Of a stretch of DNA of 64,000 nucleotides, positions 11,401 to 21,122 are shown in pieces (position 1 is the stretch's first letter; the number at the start of each line of letters is the position of its first letter). Below the pieces are notes generated by a model. It was not told the origin of the DNA. It saw only the letters and a list, made by a program, of their open reading frames with translations, and did not search any database. The stretch covers positions 11,061,001 to 11,125,000 of the forward strand of contig NC_057924.1 in NCBI RefSeq assembly GCF_018873765.1, read 5' to 3'. This stretch comes from Telopea speciosissima. Lineage: Eukaryota > Streptophyta > Magnoliopsida > Proteales > Proteaceae. The position numbers were made by a program, and so were the translations under genes.

Positions 11401-12152
11401 CCGTCCAACTCCCGCCACGGCTGGACAGGAACCAGGTCTAGTACAATCTTTAACTTCTTAATTCTTAATCTTCATGAGACTAGATGTTTCATTGTGAAGA
11501 AGTTGTCATAATTGTTAAATAATGGGCATCGGTTCATGCACAGCCCAAAAAATGAAAGGGCCACGGGCTCCCTATTCGGCCCTAGTATATGCCCAACTGG
11601 TAGGTTGGATGGGATTGGAATTTTGTAGACCATTATATTTCTATAGAAATTAAAAAATCCCACTCCCTATTATGAAAAACATAACCAAGCGAGTAATAGC
11701 CCAATAACAAGCCATTAAGCCAATCTTATAAACTGCCAAATCAAACCGGATTGGAACGAAACTTTTGCTTGATGGTTTGGTTTCAGTTTGGCCAATTACG
11801 ATCAAAATCAAATTAAATCGACCAATTGACACCCTAATTAGGGCCTATGATCTCCTACTCACCTGTCAAGTTTCGATTCAATAAAAAAAGATAAAATTTC
11901 AAAAATTTATATACAAAATTAAACTTTTCCTTAAAAATTGTTGGAAAAAATATGGGTCAACTCAGACGATTAGTGATACTAAGATGTTATATATTTTGTG
12001 TATTTGCAGATGAGTATTTCAATTCAAGATTTCCGATTGTTGCGAAACGAATAGCACAGGGTGGAGTGAGGTTATCCTTGATTTTGAACCGGTTATTTGG
12101 GCACCAGCCAACCCTCCACCACCACAGTCAAGAAATGTTGGCAACAACTTGA
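7351..12152 (+). CDS. ENDO1: S1/P1-type nuclease, ENDO1/BFN1-like, tandem copy A
   Basis: Secreted zinc-dependent endonuclease that cuts single-stranded nucleic acids; the plant BFN1 group acts in senescence and cell death (family knowledge). I read nine exons: 7351-7473, 9092-9272, 9385-9492, 9611-9666, 10539-10622, 10719-10814, 10922-10992, 11081-11154, 12010-12152. All junctions are GT-AG and the total is 936 nt, 311 aa. Residues 1-27 form a signal peptide, so mature Trp28 is the N-terminus. The nine zinc ligands of the P1 family are present: W28, H33, D72, H87, H149, D153, H159, H183, D187. N-glycosylation sequons are at N121, N139 and N213. Residues 70-81 (WADQIRILYKYR) differ from the family-typical WPDQIRHWYKYR kept in copy B. 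The tail has HHH near the C-terminus. Its 5' and 3' neighbours are repeats. Frame, splice sites and ligands indicate an intact gene. Confidence 0.93.
8397..8437. repeat. GA microsatellite in intron 1 of copy A
   Basis: About 20 uninterrupted GA units. A shorter GA run is found at 34043-34066 in intron 3 of copy B, not at the same position. Confidence 0.9.
8631..8790. mobile_element. MITE, family M2, in intron 1 of copy A
   Basis: The ends are the inverted repeats GGGAAATGTTCTCT and AGAGAACATTTTCCC. The core contains CCACCCCCATGTGTCTGGG, shared with copies at 33685-33808, 35682-35817 and more weakly 41163-41313 and 42399-42564. Non-coding. Confidence 0.75.
9717..10055 (-). mobile_element. TRIM-like LTR element remnant in intron 4 of copy A
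   Basis: Two direct repeats of about 130 bp (about 9717-9848 and 9918-10055), sharing CCATTCTTGG and CATTCACTG words, flank about 70 bp. Next to the right repeat, 9904-9917 is the complement of TGGTATCAGAGTGG, a tRNA-Met-type primer-binding site, so the element lies on the minus strand. There is no coding sequence, as expected for a TRIM. The repeats are clearly diverged, so it is old, and it is a fossil. It is absent from intron 4 of copy B. Confidence 0.6.
11261..11433. mobile_element. Foldback MITE-like element in intron 8 of copy A
   Basis: The left end GGATTCTCTCCAGCCGTGCG is mirrored by the right end GCCACGGCTGGACAGGAACC. An inner palindrome around GGGTCCCACCTGGGCCC lies at its centre. 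The matching part of intron 8 in copy B lacks it. Confidence 0.6.
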
Positions 12153-12420
12153 GCATTGCTTATCTCATCAGCTTTCCTTCTGCAATGTATTCTTTTAATG
12201 TTCAAACCGTGGGTAGCATTATCCCAACTTCTTCTCTCCTCCTCCTCTTCCTCTTCCTCTTCTTCTTATTGTTCTCTGGATTGTTAGGGTTTAATGCTGT
12301 GATATTGTTTCAGTGTGCCATGTGGCAGATTTTGTAGGGCTGACTAGGATTATCCATTCACTTAGCAGGACTGCAGGATAATGCTTCTTTTTAGATAATT
12401 GATAAAACAAAACCAACCAT
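12153..12420 (+). other. 3' untranslated region of copy A
   Basis: TGTGCCATGTGGCA, TAGGGCTGAC and GGACTGCAGGATAAT are shared with the region after the copy B stop codon (37450-37530). A pyrimidine-rich stretch of roughly 110 bp at about 12200-12310 is present only in A. The likely end is near 12400, where GATAAAAC stands in the place of the AATAAA seen in B. Confidence 0.55.
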
Positions 12421-12639
12421 TGAAAGATAGAAGAGAAATCTATAATTGAAGAGCCAGGTGCACCAAGGAAAGTTTTCTAGATATTGCGTGAAGACCTAAC
12501 TGGTAAGTATTTGATCTATATGCCAAAAGCTTCAAAGTAGATAGAACGTGTTAAATCAAACCCTTTAACTTATCTTATATTAGGCTGATCCAATCTAACG
12601 TCCATACATTAGAGTAGACCCCATTAGACACATATCAAA

Positions 12640-13990
12640 AAGGCATATTGGAAAAAGAGAGGAAGGATCCAAAAAGCATGATAGAAGATGCTAGGACCGA
12701 GTTCCCATCTTTGGTTCAGGTAGAAGTCTTGTCAAATCTATCTGATGAGTCCAAACTTCCTTAATTCGCCATCCCATTTTGGTGGCTTTTTGTTCATCCC
12801 GTGAAGCATGCTTTGCACTTTTGCGGCATAAATTTGACCTGTCGTTATGCAATCCAAACCTGTCAAAACAAAGTGGCCTTGGAGCAAAGTGCCATAGGCC
12901 CTGCCTGAAGCGTTCAAGAGACATAAGACCCACATTTCATTGTTTGGAAATAATAAAATCACTCACCCAAAAGAGGGACACATGACAAGAAACAGAAACT
13001 TGATCATGAAGATTACGAGAGGAAGGGATCCATGGGTCAAACCAGAAGGATGTTGACCTACCATTATCAATCTAACGGATCACAATAGATTTCAAGAGGT
13101 AAAATACCAGCAATGCTATTTCAGGTCCAAGAGCCCTTTTGGCTAAGACTTTAGGGTCAAATATGGATTTCCTTTCAAAATAACTGACTTTAATAATCTG
13201 AGTCCAAATGGTAGAATCCTCATTAATAAGCCGCCATCTCAGCTTCAGGAGAAAAGATTTGTTTTGAGTACCAGCATCCTGAAAACCTACACCTCCATTA
13301 CATCTTAAGGGTACATAACTTAGACTAAGAAACTAGGTGGAGAGATCTGGAATTCTGCTTAACGCCAATCCAAAAGTTAGAACATATGGAATCCTAACTA
13401 CGACAGATTTTATTTGGAAAGGCAAAACAAGACATAAGATATGCCAGAAAAGAAGAAAGAAAAGATTGGATCAATACCTGACGGCCCGTGTAGGATAGTA
13501 ATTTGGCTTTCCAAATCGATAACCTGGATTCCACTCTTTTGACAATATGCTAAAGACTAGCAATACGAGATCGGGGAGGGAGAAACTACGTGCCTAAGTA
13601 GGAAGCATCACTAGACATTTCATTAATACCAAGAAGAGAACATAAATGGTATTTCTCAAAAGTTGGGACATTTTTGCTAAAAAATAAACCAGTTTTTCCG
13701 AAATTGATAGATTGGCTTGAAAGATCGGAAAAAGGCTCCAATACTGATTTAATGGTGAGTAAGTCCTTAGTAGTGATCGTGCAAAAGCTAAATGTGTCAT
13801 CTGCAAATAAAATATAAGAAATTTCAAGGGTACAACGAGCCACCTTCATATCTCGAAAGAGTCCTAGTTCCATGGAGGTAAGTAAGAAACAAGAAAGAAA
13901 TTCCATAGCAGTAATAAAAATGTATGAACTAAGCGGACAACCCTGTCAAATTCCTTTCGAGGGACATATATGTTCATCGAGGCTGGTTAG
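12640..13990 (-). mobile_element. Decayed L1-type LINE fragment
   Basis: On the minus strand the piece at 13906-13586 carries the reverse transcriptase core YILFADDT, preceded at about 13950 by a region reading QGCPLSSYIF. Further toward 13200 comes GGVGFQDAGTQNKSFLLKLR, typical of the L1 RT C-terminal part. The frame is broken by stops and shifts and both ends are truncated. I see no target duplication. It lies between the 3' end of copy A and a relic promoter. Confidence 0.75.
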
Positions 13991-14410
13991 ATCACCGAAG
14001 ACTTCCCAACATGCTAATTAACCTCTCATGCATAAAAAAAAAAAAAAATAACTACTCTTTTTCATTTGGTTTTTTTTTGGGTAGAAATAACTACTCTTGT
14101 TATATTCTTCCAAGACGAGACAAATGAATAATAGATATATGGAGTAACATTGGTTCTCTCTTTTATTCCGTTTTGAGCTGCCGTTTTCAAGCTGTTTAGT
14201 CTGTTTATGTGGGTATATAATATGCCCATATATGTTCCTTTGCCGTTTTCTTATTGTTTGTTTTAAAGTTGAAGCCAATCTTATTCTCTAAATCGGAAGC
14301 TTGGATGACTTTTGGGGCACTCAAAACAATAAGAAAACTTGCACTCAATTGGAACTTCATTAATCTCGTATGTTGTGTGTGTATATATATGTCTTTGTGA
14401 TGCTAGTATG
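13990..14410 (+). pseudogene. Relic promoter/leader of a nuclease gene copy, without exons
   Basis: GAAGACTTCCCAACATGC (about 13997) matches GAAGACTTCCCAACACGCC upstream of copy B (30973). The words TTCTTCCAA, GGTATATAA, GTTGAAGCCAA, GGAAGCTTGG, GACTTTTGGG, AAAACTTGCACTCAA and GGAACTTCA then follow in the same order as at 31025-31285, ending in a TATA-like GTATATATAT (14381-14390). No exon 1 follows; sequence after 14410 is unrelated. A short T-run insertion at 14060-14084 lies inside it. Confidence 0.7.
14046..14098. repeat. 25-bp T-rich insertion between 14-bp duplications
   Basis: AAATAACTACTCTT occurs at 14046-14059 and 14085-14098. The 25 bp between are T-rich and end TTGGGTAG. The left copy follows an A-run, so the true duplication may be a few bases shorter. 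Same pattern as 3076-3115 and 45738-45789. Confidence 0.6.
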
Positions 14411-14506
14411 TAATAGGTTAAAAAGTTTGATTTAGTTTTTGACATTTTGGTTAAGTACCTAACATTGGTAGCAAAGCCAGATACTACGTCGAGGGCTACC
14501 TACCGG

Positions 14507-15170
14507 CTAGGGGTGAAACAGGACTGGGTTGGGCCAGGATTTTTAAAACCCTAGCCCAACCACGAGTCCTCTTAGTTCAACCCAAGCCCAACCCGCCCTT
14601 ATGTTGGGCTGAGATATTTCAGCCTAGGTCCAACCCTGTTGGGCTCAGCCCAATCCAGCCCAGTCCAATTGACTCTGATCAGGTCGGGCGAAGCGGGGTT
14701 GACCCTGATTTTCGCCAAGGGTTGGGTTGGCCCTGACTGACTCTAATTTTTTGCCATTTACGTCATCTTATACATTAAAAAAACGAGACACATGTGACTG
14801 GGTATTGGTTTGTTTCATATTCAATTGATTATTAGATTTTTCTTTGTGTTAAAATACTTGGTCCAATCTTAAAATTGCAAATATTTTCGTTCAATAAATA
14901 ATTAGTTTTTTTTTTTTTTTTTTTAAACTAATAGATAATTAGATACTAAACAAAAATTGTAAAATATAAACAATAAATTACAAAGCATAACCTAGCACAG
15001 GGTCGGGCCGAGCTAGGCTTAGCCCGAGGCTTCAACCCTGGCCCAGCCCGACCCTGATCCAGAACCTAAAAATTTCAACCCTAACCCACCCTCAGGGTTG
15101 AAAAATCTATGTTAGACCCTGTTGGGCGCAAGCTGGGCTCAGACTAACAGGGCCAAACTTACACCCCTAC
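14507..15170. mobile_element. GGGCC-rich TIR element, family M4, copy 1
   Basis: The left end CTAGGGGTG is mirrored by ACACCCCTA at the right. The outer parts are rich in GGGCC and GCCCAACCC words around an AT-rich middle. The words GGGCCAAACTTACACCCCTA and GCCCGAGGC recur in copies at 34374-35072 and 52992-53527. Non-coding. Confidence 0.6.
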
Positions 15171-15411
15171 TTTGGCATTAAAAATCATATATAATAAAGA
15201 GAGCGAAAGAAAATAAAATGTTAAAGTACTTGTGGATAGCAAGATGGATTGCAGCTCAAATAACTTCACCAACAAGACTCTCATTCAATTTAAGAAAATG
15301 AATGTTGAGATTCACCTCAACAGTAATAGGGTTGGGGATTATTAAAATGACACAAGGGGGGGGGGGGGGAGAGACAACCAGACTTAGCCGAACTTCTCTG
15401 GTGATCCCCCT

Positions 15412-18224
15412 TGTTATACCCGTACCCCGGGATATAATTAAATATCATTTCTTCTCGTGACGTGTAGATACCGCTGCCATGTATGCTGGTGACCTGTTCT
15501 CCATGATGGTCAAACCTAGCTACAAAATCGTTGACCACAGCACGGGTTTGCCTGTGGAGGAAAGATTTCTCAACCGCCAGTGGGGAAAGTTCGTGGACGG
15601 CGACTTCGTCGACTACCCTCCAAGTACCAGCCCGGGAAGCGAGGAGTTCGGAGAGAGCATCCTGGACCGTCACCTCACTGGATATTTCGTTCGGTGATGA
15701 GCTTAGCGTTGCCGTGGTGAAGTCGTTCGGGGTCATGGGTAATAAACCATGACAGGGGGAAAAGTAAGTTCTAGCCTCAAGTCTTATTAATTATTCTTCC
15801 CTTGGTAACCTCGAAGTGCGGGTCCGGGCTTGAACCGCCGAGCTATTTCATGAGAGAAGGGAATAATTTAAGTTCGGTCCCGCGTACCTTTAGGAAGTAC
15901 ATTGGGGACTTAAACCCATCTCATATGAACCCATCTAAGAATGGGTTTTTCCCTAATTGAGGTTGTGGGCAGGCCCATATAACCTATTGACCCAATGATG
16001 GGTTATTCCATCCACTTACCCACATAGGACTAATGGGTTGACCCATTAGGCCTCATGACCCATTTGACTAAGGGTACCCATAGACCCATTTGTTATAAAT
16101 GAGTCCATGAGGGAGAGAGAGAACATCACTTCTTCTTCAACATCCTCTTCTACCCTAAATCGTGGAGGAGAGAAAGAGGAGAGAAAGAGGAGAGGAAGAG
16201 AAAGAGGAAGGAGAGAGAGGCTTGGAGGAAGGTGGAGACCCCATCTCTTGGGCCGAAATCGTGGAGCTCTCATCTTGGGGGTAGGTAAGCTTCTTCCTTC
16301 TTCTATTTTGGATTTCAAAAGGGGTTGGGTAATGGGAGAGATTGACCTAGATCTCTCTTGGAACCTAGGAGTAGATGGAGCTTTAAAGCCAAGCTATGGT
16401 GGAGTTAGTTCACTCCATTATGAGCTCTAATGTGAGGGTTCTCATTGCCTTTTGAGAGATTTAAGGTTGGACCCTAATGAGCTTAGGATGGAGTTTTCTA
16501 GAAGTCCTTGTGCTTAAAACCACTTGAAATGGGGTCCTTGGAGGGGAATCCTTTGGATTTTTGGACCTGAAGGTGTGAGGGTTACATGTGGGTTCGGACC
16601 TACAAGAAACCACCACGAAACTACCTTCCCGAGAAGGATTCATGAAGGTCGGATTTACACTCGGATTGTTTTTAAAACCACATCCGCATCCGACCTTGAC
16701 AAAAATTGTCCGAGCCCTGTGAAGCTCGGATTTACACTTGGATTCAGTTTTTACGAAACCACATCCGCATCCGACCTTGACTAAAAGCTGTCCCGTTTCC
16801 TAGGATTTACATGTGGTTGCAGAATTTGGGCATGAAACCACTCCTGCAACCACTTCGTCTCGAAACCTTATACTTAAGTGTTTATGGGAGACCTTTGGGG
16901 ATCCGTTCCTTCGCTCGTTTAACCTTATTCCACTCCTTGTATAGGTTAAAATATTCACTTTTGTGGCTTATTGCTTGATCGAGGCGACAGCGATAATCGT
17001 GGTGCTTGGCGTATACGAGTGAGTGGGTTTGGTTGTTTGGGTTTGTTATTATTATTGCACTATATATTATGTACTCATTATAATTAATAAGCATGTTTGC
17101 GCATATTGCATAATTTTATATCTATTTGTTATAATGTTGATTGGTAATGTTGTATCTTGATGGGTCTCGGTGCGGTGGGTACGGTCTTAACCCCGAACTC
17201 TATAAACATTTATGAAGAAATTATGTTGAATGTCATGTTGAATCGTATGCGCCGTGCGTCTTGTAACCGGGCACTAAACCGGATGAAAAGTTGATGCGCC
17301 CGGATTACCTCTCGGGACGATAGGACTTGCATGTAGTATATTTGTGGCTAGGATTTCACACCCTTATGCTACGACCCTTACCAACAGGGGTTTAGGTGTT
17401 GGGTAATCAGCACCGGATTTCGTGGAGGTGGGAGAGGCCGATCATGGTAGTATTGGTTATCGGGGTCCGCACCGAGTGGTCTTGGAGGCTTCGATCGGCG
17501 TAGGTCCCACGTGACAATTGAGGTTTCATTGTGGCGATAAGTTAAGTGACCCACAGTGTCTCTCCGAGTTGTCACGATAGCATATGCCATTGACTTAGTT
17601 GTTTGTTAGGTGGAAAAATGGACTTAACATGTGCATGCATCATTGGACTATGTGAATTGCGTGTTGTGCATTCCCATCCCCTCACCGGCTCGAGTGGAGC
17701 TAACCCCTCGTGCGCACATTTTTTTAGATTATGGTGCGGTGACGGATATCTCGCGGGACTTGGAGTTCAGCCCTCGGATACGATGAGATCGGTGAGGAGG
17801 AACCGGAGGCCGTGTTTGAGGAACATGGCACGGTGTCCTTGCGATGATTGTGCCTACGGCCGTGAGGATATTCGGGACTCGATCCCCTTTGATTACTTTT
17901 GAGGCTAAGGCCTATGGTGAAATACTTCATCAATACCATTTTTGATAGTTATTAGATGATCATTGGAAATGTAACTAATTCATCGTATTTATCATCTAGC
18001 TTTGAACATCTTGTAACTATTCGATTTATACGCCCGCAATACTACTGATCATTGGAATGTAATATTCCTCTTTCTCGCATTCTAATATTATATTGTGTTA
18101 ATATTGGATATGATATGCGTTGGGACAATCGTGGTCGTGATCCAAGGCGGTTTAGTAGGATGACACGCGTCGCCCTAGTCACCCTTTATATGATATTATA
18201 TCCCTTGTCGGGATGGGGCGTGCA
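15412..18224 (+). repeat. 5' LTR of the Gypsy fossil
   Basis: Starts TGTTATACC and ends CA, about 2813 bp, and matches 25893-28700 along its whole length. It contains a GAGA-rich block (about 16100-16210) and two tandem units carrying GGATTTACACTCGGATT and CCACATCCGCATCCGACC (about 16650-16790). Those words recur in the leader near 20800-20940. The basic open frame at 16107-16430 is repeated in the 3' LTR and is not a gene. Confidence 0.93.
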
Positions 18225-18227
18225 GCG

Positions 18228-18239
18228 TGGTATCGGAGC
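18228..18239 (+). other. Primer-binding site of the Gypsy fossil
   Basis: TGGTATCGGAGC lies three bases after the 5' LTR end and matches the initiator tRNA-Met primer site (TGGTATCAGAGC) at 11 of 12 positions. Confidence 0.8.
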
Positions 18240-18925
18240 GAGATGCTCGCACCACCACGCCTAGCGGATTTGTGATTTACTCTCCACAATAGGTTGCTAA
18301 GTTAAAAGCTTCCAACAATGCATAATTGGAATGTGTGTGAATGCTAGGGAGAAGACTAGCTTAGGAGAAAGCCGAAGACAATAGCAAATAATAGGCACGG
18401 TGGAAGGAAAAGACATGTGTTTATATTTATATATATAATCCTTAATTCCAGTGTGAAACATTTCCATAAGCCAAACGAGTGATTACAACAAAATTCAGCG
18501 AACTGGAGACTTCGAGTTCTTACAACCAAGAAAAAGAAAAATAAATTTCTTTGCATGGTAAGACAAAAAGCTAGGGGTCCATTGAGAGCATGGTGGGAAT
18601 GGACGGAGGTCTCACCGCTCCATCTCATCATCACTACTGGGCTCGTCCTCTGTGCCCTCATCATGGAGGTAGGAGTGCAAGTCCTCCATCTCTGGCCGCC
18701 GAGGCTCTCCATGCGTCCTGTCGATGCATCGAGCCTAGTGTTCACTCCTTCAAACCCCGAGCCATGTTGGTGCTCATCGGCCCGTAGTTGCAAGAATTCG
18801 TCGATGTCGACCCACTAGGAGCAAGGTTGGATGAAGAGGCCGCATGCACATGGCCGGTGAGGAGGAGGCTCCTGCACGAGGCTCGTGCCCATGACCCTCT
18901 GGCTGGGACCAATGGCTCCCCATCA

Positions 18926-19744
18926 CTATATGCATCCATCGCACTGCATCCTCGCCACTGCATTACGATCTAGAGGTGGATCTTCGGTTAAGTCTTGATC
19001 CTCCTCACTCAAGTCAACTCCAAAATGCTGAAAAATAGTGGTGAGCAACCTCCCATAGGGTAAATCTAAGTTCCTCCTGGGATTTCGCCGCATGATCCAT
19101 GGTCCGCATGATAATGTAGGGCAGGCGAGATGGGAATGCCTTTGTAGAGGTGATAGGCCACATAGCCTACGAAGATGGAAGGCATGGTGCGGTGACTCGC
19201 TATAGGCACGATGTTGTCTTGCACAATCCGGCTCGATATCCTGGGAGAATTGGCAAAAGAAGTCTCGGCACTTTCTTCTCGAATGCCCCACGTGTAAGCT
19301 CCCCGTATAATTCCGTATGCCTCTCTCCGAGAAAGGAGTAGGGATTCTTCCATGGTGCGTGAGGTCTTCTCTCCCCGGATAGCTACATTGAGGATGCGCC
19401 AACCGTGCCCCCGTGAAGGATATGGTGACTCCTTGACATAAGAGAGGATCCAGGTAATCTCGCGTGCCTAGGTTCTCGGTGTGCAGGTTGGCGTAGAAGT
19501 GACGAACGAGCTTGGGATAGAATGGCTCGGAAGGTTGAGGAGGTTGGACCACCCCGATAGCTTCAAATCTCGGCCCTACTTTGTAGGCCTTGAGGTCTTC
19601 CAAGACCACATCTCTCCCCTCCAAGATACTCTTAAAGCGAAAGTGGTCTTGGTACATCTCCCGTTTCTCTAGGTCTTGGAACCATAGTGCATCCAAAGCG
19701 TGGGCAGCTTGTTCGGCCCGTGTACGCCTTGTTCTAGGAGCCAT
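18926..19744 (-). other. Reverse-strand open stretch in the leader of the Gypsy fossil
   Basis: An 819-nt open frame (272 codons, starting MAPRTRRTRAEQ) runs antisense to gag-pol between the primer site and gag. The part FYPKLVRHFYANL resembles what I recall of plant transposon-associated proteins of unknown function, but I cannot confirm this. A second, overlapping minus-strand open stretch lies at 19066-19353. Part of the fossil, decayed; no function is proposed. Extra antisense frames are known in some plant Gypsy lineages, mainly Tat/Ogre. Confidence 0.45.
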
Positions 19745-21122
19745 TTAGATTCCCTAACCTGCAACCAAAGAAGGCCAAGAATACAGAAACACATTAAGTC
19801 CATGCTTGGATATTAAGGTCTAAGTAGGTATACAATGAAAGGAGACAAGGAATTAGAACCTAGAACTTGATTCCTACAATGATTAACCACATTACGTAGG
19901 AATGTACTAGGACAATTTTGTTGTGAATGGTCTAAGGAGTTAGGGAAAAGGGGAAAGCATGGCCAACATGTAGATGCAATCATAGAGGATAAACGTACAT
20001 GGCCACATTATGCTTGGAGAAGCATTATATCATACAAGCATTTAGTTCAAACAAAATTGGACTGAATTGATAAAAATTATACTATGAAACCCAAAGAGGA
20101 AATTTTCAGAATTTGGTTGGAAGTTGAATGATATAGTACACAATATACATACATGGCCATAGTATACCTAGAACATGAAGTTTATACTAAATACCTAGTT
20201 CAAGCAATATATGGAGCTAAATTGTAGTAAATAATGCTTGAATCTCTAAAAGAAAATTCAGATGTGATTCTTGAAGTTCCAATTTGCAAGAAATAAATAA
20301 GTAATGGCTTGAGACAACCCCAAATTATATACACCAAGCCTACCTAGCAAAACCGAACTTGAATTGGGCAAAAGACATAGAATTTCGGTTAGGGTTTTGG
20401 GATTTCACCAAAATCCAACCCAAACCCATGGTGAAGGTGCAAAATTGGGGGAAATACCTCAACTAGGTTGCATATGATGGGAAACGAATGGAGAATGGAC
20501 AATAATCCATCTATTTAGCTAGGAGAAAACAAAAACCCAAATCTTGTAAACCCGAAATGGATTTTGGGGTTTCTCCATAATAGAAGTCGAAAGGAGAAAG
20601 AGATAGATCGATAGAGAGGGAAGAGGGCATACTGAACTCGATCGGATCTGTTGTGCGTGGATTGAGTGCCAAAAATCCACCTTGAAGGGAGAGGGAGCAA
20701 GGGACGAGTGCGGTTTTGGGTTCTCCGGAGCGTAGGGTGTGTTTAGAAAAAGGGTTTTGGGTTTTGAAGAGGAGTTTCGAGTGAGAAATTCTGCTTTTGG
20801 ACCATGCGGTTTTACACTCGGATGCAAGATTTTGAATCCGATCGTGAATCCGCGGATTCCCGAGACCAGCCTTTGGTCTGTGAAGGTCGGATTTACACTC
20901 GGATGCAGCCTAGTGAAACCGCATGTAAATCCGACCGCCGTAAAGGGTTTTTTGACCTGTTTTGCTTAACCAACTTGTTTCTAATGTTTATTACCCTCAT
21001 TATTGCTTCCCTTACCCCTCGTGTAACCTATGTTTACCTTTGCAAATCGATTTTTTTGATTGGTTTGCTTAATATTGCAATTGTGCCTATAACTGTGGGT
21101 GTTGATCGTAACCGTGTGAACC
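19745..21122 (+). other. Leader of the Gypsy fossil
   Basis: Non-coding spacer between the antisense stretch and gag. At about 20800-20940 it repeats the LTR words GGTCGGATTTACACTCGGAT. Nothing else recognised. Confidence 0.6.

Noticed and set aside
12149-12337. Hydrophobic 62-codon frame after nuclease copy A
   Set aside because: Overlaps the copy A stop codon and lies in its T-rich 3' region; the leucine/phenylalanine run comes from TTC/CTC repeats.
16107-16430. 107-codon basic frame, repeated near 26587
   Set aside because: Falls in the LTR GAGA block and occurs in both LTRs; a low-complexity frame, not a gene.
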